From: Diphasiastrum complanatum
Taxonomy: Eukaryota; Streptophyta; Lycopodiopsida; Lycopodiales; Lycopodiaceae
Reading direction: 5' to 3'
Assembly: GCA_029204225.1 (NCBI GenBank)
Contig: CM055104.1
Span: 43,803,148 to 43,867,147 of the forward strand
DNA: 64,000 nt
Part shown: piece by piece, positions 57,829 to 64,000 of the stretch
Layout: each line of letters begins with the position of its first letter
Numbering within the stretch: the first letter of the stretch is position 1
Notes under the pieces: generated by a model
Told to the model about the DNA's origin: nothing
Databases searched by the model: none
The model's input: only the letters and a program-made list of their open reading frames with translations
Position numbers and translations under genes: made by a program

Positions 57829-60800
57829 TCTTACCAAGCTAGTTTTCGAGGAGCGTGAAAAAATGGTCAAAATCTATCTTGGTTGTTTTGTGTCTTTTAG
57901 TTTGTGAGGAAAAGATCACGTGTGGAGCATGTTCCCACTTGTAGAAAAAGTCAAAAATAGTTTATGATGTTCACTTTAGGGGTATCACAAAGTTTTTATA
58001 CTAAGCATCTTTGTGTATAGGTTTGTGATAGGGCCAAAAATTGGCATAGATGGCATATTGGTCAAATCCACATGTAATGCCACTATTGAGCCAAAAATCA
58101 TTTGTGATGTAAACTCGAGCTATGTAGGCTAGTAAATAGGATTGTGACACTTGTATTAATGTAGTTTGATGAGTGATTAAGTCAAACTGTTAGCTTTGGT
58201 CAAGGGGTCCAATAGGAATTGAGAAATCTTGAAGAAGGGCCCTAGAATTGTAGGATGGATGCATCACTCATCCAATAGCATTAGAGAGGCTAGGATTAGG
58301 GGTCCAATAGCATGCAAGGAGGATTCTCCACGAGTTTTACATGTACTCTGTGAAAAATTGTCAACTAGTAGTATTTTCCTAACTTGAGATTTTGTAGGCC
58401 TATGGCCAAATAAAAGTTAGAGATAGGTTCATACATGTATGTAGAGGCCCAAAGTATGTGTACACTACTTTTGAGGTCACATTAATTAGAGGAGGTCGAG
58501 TGTGGAGCTCTTCTATTGGCTCATAATTTGGTGCATTCCTATTTGACCAAATTTCTAGGTAGATGGGTGAATCCTATTGGACCCCAATTTTAGCCTATCA
58601 TAAGACAAGTGGCCAAGAGGCACTATGGCTGCTATAAATAGCCATCTCCACGAGTATGTACACATCTCATTTTCATTCTATTGAATGAATGTTATGCTCT
58701 TTGAAGATCCATCTTCTTCTCTCTCACTTTTTTGTTCATATCTTGCATTCTAGCCACTAGAATTGTGATTTCTTTGTTGCTATGGCTTCACACGTGTGAA
58801 ATGCAGGTTGTAGGCTCTGAAGTACGGACAGGGACAGCAAGTTTCTGTTTGTGGAAGCTTATGATCAGATCTTGATGTTTAGTTGATGTTTAGTATGCTT
58901 AACATCACAATTTCTATCATTTTTTCAATCTAGATGTGCATAACTTCCATGGCCAAGATCTTTATGAAACTTTAGCATCTTTTGGATCTGAGTTTTTCAC
59001 ATACTCCACTTTGGAATCATAATTTATGTTGAGTTTTGAGTCAAACATTGAGTTTGGTGAGATTTGCTTGTTTCCTATTCTCTCTCTACTCGAATATAAA
59101 ATAGCTCTATTCTCTCTCTACCCGAGGAAAGGAGCTTAATTTTACTTAGGTTTTTCAAGGATCAATTTGTTTGAAGCGTATGTACTTTGGTTATCAACAT
59201 ATGGATCCATCTTTGCCTCTATGCCTTAGTTTTTTGATCTAGATCTTGGAATTCAATCTAGCATCCATCAACAAGTTCATAAGCTTGCTTAGGAGATCAT
59301 TCACACACTTTTAGGGCATTCCACACGTGTGAAATTTCATAGCTTTGAGAGGGAACTGAAGAAACTAAGAGATTCTATCTTTCAAAGCCTTAGTATTTTT
59401 CTTAGTCTTCCTTTGTTGTTTTTCTTAGACTGTTGCATTTTGAACTATGTTTCACACAGTTTGCATTTTTGAACTGTTTCGTTGCACAGTTCGCAATTCT
59501 TGGTCATGAGAAAAATACACTAAGTCAAAAACACTTAGAAAATATTTTTGGCCAACTCTCACGATATAATTGACTTTTTAGCCCTATGGTATTCTCGTTT
59601 AGGGTGCTTGGTTGGTTTTGAAGGGTGCTTCTGAAATTCATACTCAAATAGTCAAGTTCAACGTTACTTAGGCTTCATCAAAGGCCGTTTCTATAAAGCC
59701 ATAATCTCGTCAAATGTACTTTCACACTAGGAATTATATCATAACTTGCACCCCTTTATATAAGAAGCATGAGGGTTATGGTTCTTGTCCTTTAGGTCAT
59801 AGAGTATGTCCATAAAGGTACCTAGGTTTCTATCAATGAGTCATAACGATAGCGTCCATAAGTACAAAGTAAAGATTACGATTTTGAGGAGTTGTTCAAG
59901 ACGTATCATTACCGAGCACAATCATGTGTGATGTCTATGCTTACTACTAAAGTTTATCTCATAAATAGTCTTCTCTCATGTTTGCGGTAGTCAAAGATCA
60001 AGGTGGTAGGTCCTTGGGCTCTTTCTGGCCTAAATTCTTGTCAAGTTATAGGGATGATTCCATTCGTAAGATAATTCAGTAGATGTGGATCTAAGTTCAG
60101 TGATTCGTAAGTGGTTTTCGACAGTTAAGGTTCTAGTTCGCTTAGTATTGATTGCATTGATCATATTGAATGCTCGCAATATTTTTTTATTTTTAGAGAT
60201 TTTTTCATAATCTATGGCTGTTTTTCTTCAGTTTCTACAAATTGCTTGGGAAGTAACCTTGCCCCTTAAATTTGTAGTTGCACTAGATCATAGCGGTCCT
60301 AGCTACCAGTCAACAAAGGTTGGTTTGTGACTATTAGGCACTGCAACATTTCATTCCCACAATTTGGCCTAAAGTCCTTTTATCTAAGCAATCAAAGAAC
60401 TATGTGATCATCAGGTTGGACTTACACAAGCATGGTGCCAAGTCCCTCTCGCTTATTAACTACTAATAGATGAATGATCTAACTGGAATTAGGCAAATCC
60501 TCCAACAATATATAATCTGCATATTGTCATATATTTTAAATATGAAATATATCTATGTTTTTGATAAGTTTGTATGTTATAATAACAAATTTGATATTAG
60601 CTTGTTTTAACATTTGAAGTTGCACAAAGCAACAATTTGCCTATAGATTTGTGGTATTTTCTTTAAGGTATAAACAATGTATTTATTGGTTGTTTTTGCT
60701 AAAGATGTAAGTATCGGTATGTCAAGTTATCATGATGATTCATTTGTTTTTTTTTTAACATTCTAAGTTGCAAGAGCTTACACTATCACATAAGTAGTTA

Positions 60801-62955
60801 AAGTTTTTACAATTGTAGAACTAAGATAGCATATTGAGATTTAAAATGATTAAGAATTGTGTATGAAATGATTTTGCCAACAAATAGGTGATTTTCATTT
60901 AATGATAGTTTCTTACAATGGGTTTAATATTTTGATCACTAAATATGTCCATCATTTTGAAATTTTGAAGTTGGCAAAGATTAAAAAATATTCACCCTCA
61001 ATATGCACAATAATTATGATCAATATTCATGATCAATATTCACAATAATTACGATCAATGATCACAATAGTCATGAATATAACAAGAATCAGGGTCAATA
61101 TTCATAAGTATTCATGATCAATGTTCACAATAATCAAGATCAATATTCTCAATAAGTACTCACAATATTCACAATCAGTATTCACAATAATCATGATCAA
61201 TATTCAAGATATTCGCTTTTCAGTATTCATGATTTTAGATAATTGTCACCAACCATCAATCATGTAGTCTTCATGATGCATCTATGAAAAGTTGATCAAT
61301 TCTTCATCTAATATATGGAAGACATTTGGTATACATCTTGCGAACAAAGACACTATTAGAAACAATCAATATATATTGTCAAAGAAATTACCAAAATATA
61401 TTGTCACTTGTCATATTTCTTCATTTAAGCAAGCGAGAGCACAATAAGATGAAAAAGAAACTAGAATATTGTGAAATATGCATGTTAATAATTTCTTCAT
61501 TTAAGCATGCACCAGCTTTCAAGTCTCCTACTCACATGTGTGATTTTTATGATCTGCATGTTCACAATCAAGCATGCAATAGCCAAATAAATTTGTTTGC
61601 CTTTTTTTTTTTCCCCTATGCATGCAGGCTATGCCAGTCAGTTTGTGGTGTCGTTTGCTATTTCCCATGCATGCATCATTCACTTAATTACATGTGGGTA
61701 CTTGGGATTTTAACCAAACTCCAAACTTAAAAAGTCGAGGCCACCATCACGTTTTGTCCTTTAACTTTGACCTTTTTCCAAACTCCATTGACCAACCTCA
61801 ACACATAGTATTGCCTTTACAAGGCACGGCCAAAAACACTAAGCACAACATCCAAAATTAGAAGGAGCGATCAAACAAGACAACAAAAAAGAAGAAGCAA
61901 CGAACAACAAGAAAGATCACACAAACAAGGTCAAAGAGAAAGAACTAAAGGAAGAAGAAAAAAACAAATGGAGATCACACAAAGCAAACCACCCTACAGA
62001 CTAGAGAGTAATCATGCAATCAAACCTCTACACCAATAACAAAACAACAGAAATGAAAGAACAATGAAGCAAATGAATCACTTTAATGGAAGCCATAAAA
62101 ACCTGAAACAAAAGAAGCCCTTAGGAACACAACAGTAGCCAACAATGCATCCCAACCAAAGAAGCAATGAAACCACCAAACACATAAAAGTGGCATCACT
62201 CCAAGAGTGAACATGACCACAACACCAAATAACCATGATGGGCAACAACAATAAGAGGCAAAGCAAACTAGGGAGGGGAGCACTTTTATAGCCATACATT
62301 GAAACAAAGACAAGGTTATTCATAAAACCAAATTTCAGCCATGTAGCAAGTAGGAAATAAAAGATCACAGCCGAGCAATTTGGACCCACAAATCAATTCG
62401 ACAACCATAACATGGTAGAAATAACAACAACAATCTGTAATGATGCCAAACAAGAGAATGAGCATCAAGTGAAGACAATCATAATGCATGAGAAAAGGAC
62501 ATGATGGGAGAAAGAAAAAATTGAACCCTAAGACAAATTTGTAAGCAAGGGAGGATTGACACCAAGGACCACAAAAAGCAAAATAGTTGACAAACCGAAC
62601 GATACAAGCCAATGCATGCTCATTAATGACAGGAAAAGAGCCAAGAAAAAAGGAACCAACAAAGAACATGCAAACCAACCAAGCCAAGAAATAATCATGA
62701 GTTAGTTCACCATTATGATCGAAAGCTAGAGCAAGTAGAAGTAGCTTATGTTGATTCGAATGGATGGATGGTGAAGTCCTCGGTGCATGAACTATGTCTA
62801 TCAGATTCAAGCTATCTTTGATAATTCGATGATAGCTCTACTTCATCTTCGAAGCCCCGAGGATTGAAAGAGTTGATTCCATAGACACACACAAATTCAT
62901 TCAATAGCCAAAACGTGTAAAAATAATTAGATAAAGAGCATGACAATCAATGATC
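57829..62955. other. AT-rich region without recognisable gene
   Basis: A CTATAAATAG TATA-like box at about 58632, followed by a pyrimidine-rich stretch, could be the promoter of a decayed LTR. 60990-61215 is a degenerate array of AATATTCA(C/T)-(A/G)ATCA units. 61326-61730 and 62316-62810 (minus) are long but compositionally biased frames. Confidence 0.5.
60990..61215. repeat. Degenerate ATTCACAATAATCATGATCA array
   Basis: Roughly ten irregular units built from CAATATTCA, CACAATAAT and ATGATCA follow one another. A decayed minisatellite. Confidence 0.7.
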
Positions 62956-63451
62956 ATGCCTAGTGAACACTTTCCTGAGGCTGGTTTGGGCCTTTTTGCA
63001 TTGAGTAGTATTGAGGTCCCTAAATAGTGTTGTGACATTGATGCCATATGCAGGACCTCAATACAATTGGGGTGACTAGCATGCTTTGTGTCGTCACCAA
63101 TGGAGGATGCAAGTATATGGCTTGAATTCAAATGCTTGTTCTTAAGAGGAGCAACGCATGCAAGGAGGCAACATCTCAAGGGCAAATTGTACATACATTG
63201 ATGGACGTCCAGATGTGCATGGAAACATTGCTACATATATAAATAGTTCCATTGGCCACCCTCTATTGACGAATTGTGATTTTGAAGAATGCACCAATGG
63301 AAAAGAAAAATATTTTACTAGGAATGTAAAGGGCACTTTTGTAATGGTCTATGCCACTAGATCTATCAGTTTTGGGGAGGAATTGTTCATCAAGTATAGT
63401 TTCAACCATCCTCTACCCAAATGTTTGCAAAAGACAATAAGTCAAATGTGA
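62956..63451 (+). pseudogene. SET-domain protein pseudogene
   Basis: SET domains methylate lysines, chiefly on histones. The N-terminal part reads EAGLGLFALSSIEVP (62956-63024), the usual start of a SET domain, then shifts frame by one. From 63029 one frame continues through MPYAGPQYNWGD, two stop codons (about 63077 and 63140), and an open stretch to 63451 with the catalytic-core pattern HGNIATYINSS, NCDFEEC and ATRSISFGEELFIKYSF. The AdoMet and active-site motifs (NIA...N, GEEL..Y) are therefore still visible. The pre-SET/post-SET zinc clusters are not evident. A frameshift and two stops make this a dead copy unless introns hide them. Confidence 0.72.
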
Positions 63452-63530
63452 AGATTTAAATTTTGTTGATATGTAGAGATGTATAATCCATGCATCTTGA
63501 TTATATTTGGTTTGTGTCATTAAATATGTC

Positions 63531-63589
63531 AAATGTTAGGAGCATTATTTGTCATTTGCCTAGATTAAATGTTAGGAGCATTATTTGTC
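63531..63589. repeat. 36-bp-spaced direct repeat
   Basis: AAATGTTAGGAGCATTATTT followed by GTC occurs at 63531 and again at 63567. Confidence 0.85.
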
Positions 63590-63703
63590 TTTGAGTTCAT
63601 TGAATGTTAACAAGTTGAAAAGACAAATCTGTCTAATAGATACATTGGTATGTTCATACTTTTTAAACTAAGAGGTAATTTATATTCATATGCAACATTT
63701 AGA

Positions 63704-64000
63704 TCTATCAAGTATTGGGAGGAGACAATAATCCTCGTAATGGTGGACGTAAACAACGAATGCGATACAACGGTCCACATATAAAGCAATTACCTCGTCG
63801 TCTACGTCAAGGCTTAAAAGAGATGATGGAAATTGATGAGCGCATTAATCAAGAGACTAATGCATCTAAATCTAACTCATCTAGATCTACTTCTTCGCAA
63901 ACAAGTTCCAGCGATGAAAATGAGCTTCCTATGAATGATGAATTTGAAGTCATGGGAGACATGTTGGATGATATGTACGAGAACAATATTGCAGCTAGAC
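63704..64000 (+). CDS. Partial unidentified exon leaving the window
   Basis: Open for 99 codons from an acceptor-like ACATTTAG at 63703 to the edge; the in-frame codon at the AG is a stop (TAG), consistent with an exon start. It encodes a basic patch (RNGGRKQRMRYNG, KQLPRRLRQGL), a Ser/Thr-rich stretch and an acidic end (DENELPMNDEFEVMGDMLDDMYENN). No family recognised. The basic-to-acidic layout is reminiscent of transposon or DNA-binding proteins, a guess only. Confidence 0.4.

Noticed and set aside
58030-59700. Possible copia LTR around the CTATAAATAG box
   Set aside because: No second copy in the window and no defined ends; reported only as a TATA-like box.
61326-61730. 134-codon plus-strand frame
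   Set aside because: Low-complexity runs (poly-Phe) and no conserved pattern; AT-rich surroundings make long chance frames likely.
62316-62810. 164-codon minus-strand frame rich in hydrophobic residues
   Set aside because: Composition follows the A-rich plus strand; no motif, no signal of selection, and a second frame (62078-62389) overlaps with equal length. Probably chance.

Overview
The window looks like nuclear DNA of a land plant. Spliceosomal introns with GT/AG borders interrupt plant-type genes (a WNK kinase and a chloroplast-type shikimate kinase). The retrotransposon primer-binding sites are the plant initiator-Met type (TGGTATCAGAGCC and variants), and Ty3/gypsy and Ty1/copia debris dominates. 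I cannot name the species. The repeat load and gene set could fit a seed-free plant such as a fern, lycophyte or bryophyte, but this is weak inference. Nothing bacterial (operons, Shine-Dalgarno sites, CRISPR) is present.

Layout. 1-1.8 kb: decayed gypsy gag. 1.8-13.8 kb: a three-level nest of LTR elements. An outer LTR of family 'L1' is bounded by a GTGGC duplication. Inside it is a minus-strand chromovirus 'L2' without gag, and inside L2's 3' LTR is a complete non-coding L1 element bounded by CTTCC. L1 and L2 share a leader carrying an array of short hairpins. 14-16 kb: a duplicated WNK 5' region interrupted by a pseudogene that joins a SLU7-like tail to PRL1-like WD40 repeats. 16.6-24.4 kb: copia and gypsy remnants, with one fairly complete minus-strand copia. 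26.4-32.5 kb: a minus-strand gypsy/chromovirus inserted in a CA microsatellite.

35.6-38.4 kb: a 5'-truncated shikimate kinase pseudogene with an altered P-loop, next to an inverted WNK fragment. 38.6-39.8 kb: a solo L1 LTR inside a field of ACGCGT-centred palindromes. 41-43 kb: a decayed gene that may be Ptta/En/Spm-like, and an unidentified two-exon fragment. 43.3-45.2 kb: a truncated WNK paralogue. 48.5-53.5 kb: the one apparently intact gene, a WNK-family kinase of about 755-771 residues with 8 coding exons. 54.1-55.2 kb: a second copy of the Ptta-like gene. 56.4-57.8 kb: copia debris. 58-63 kb: AT-rich DNA without a recognisable gene. 63-63.5 kb: a SET-domain pseudogene. 63.7 kb to the edge: an open reading frame leaving the window.

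Taken together, one probably active host gene sits among four dispersed copies of its own 5' region, and almost everything else is mobile-element-derived or decayed. The most informative structures are the nested LTR elements with the shared hairpin leader and the WNK duplication series.
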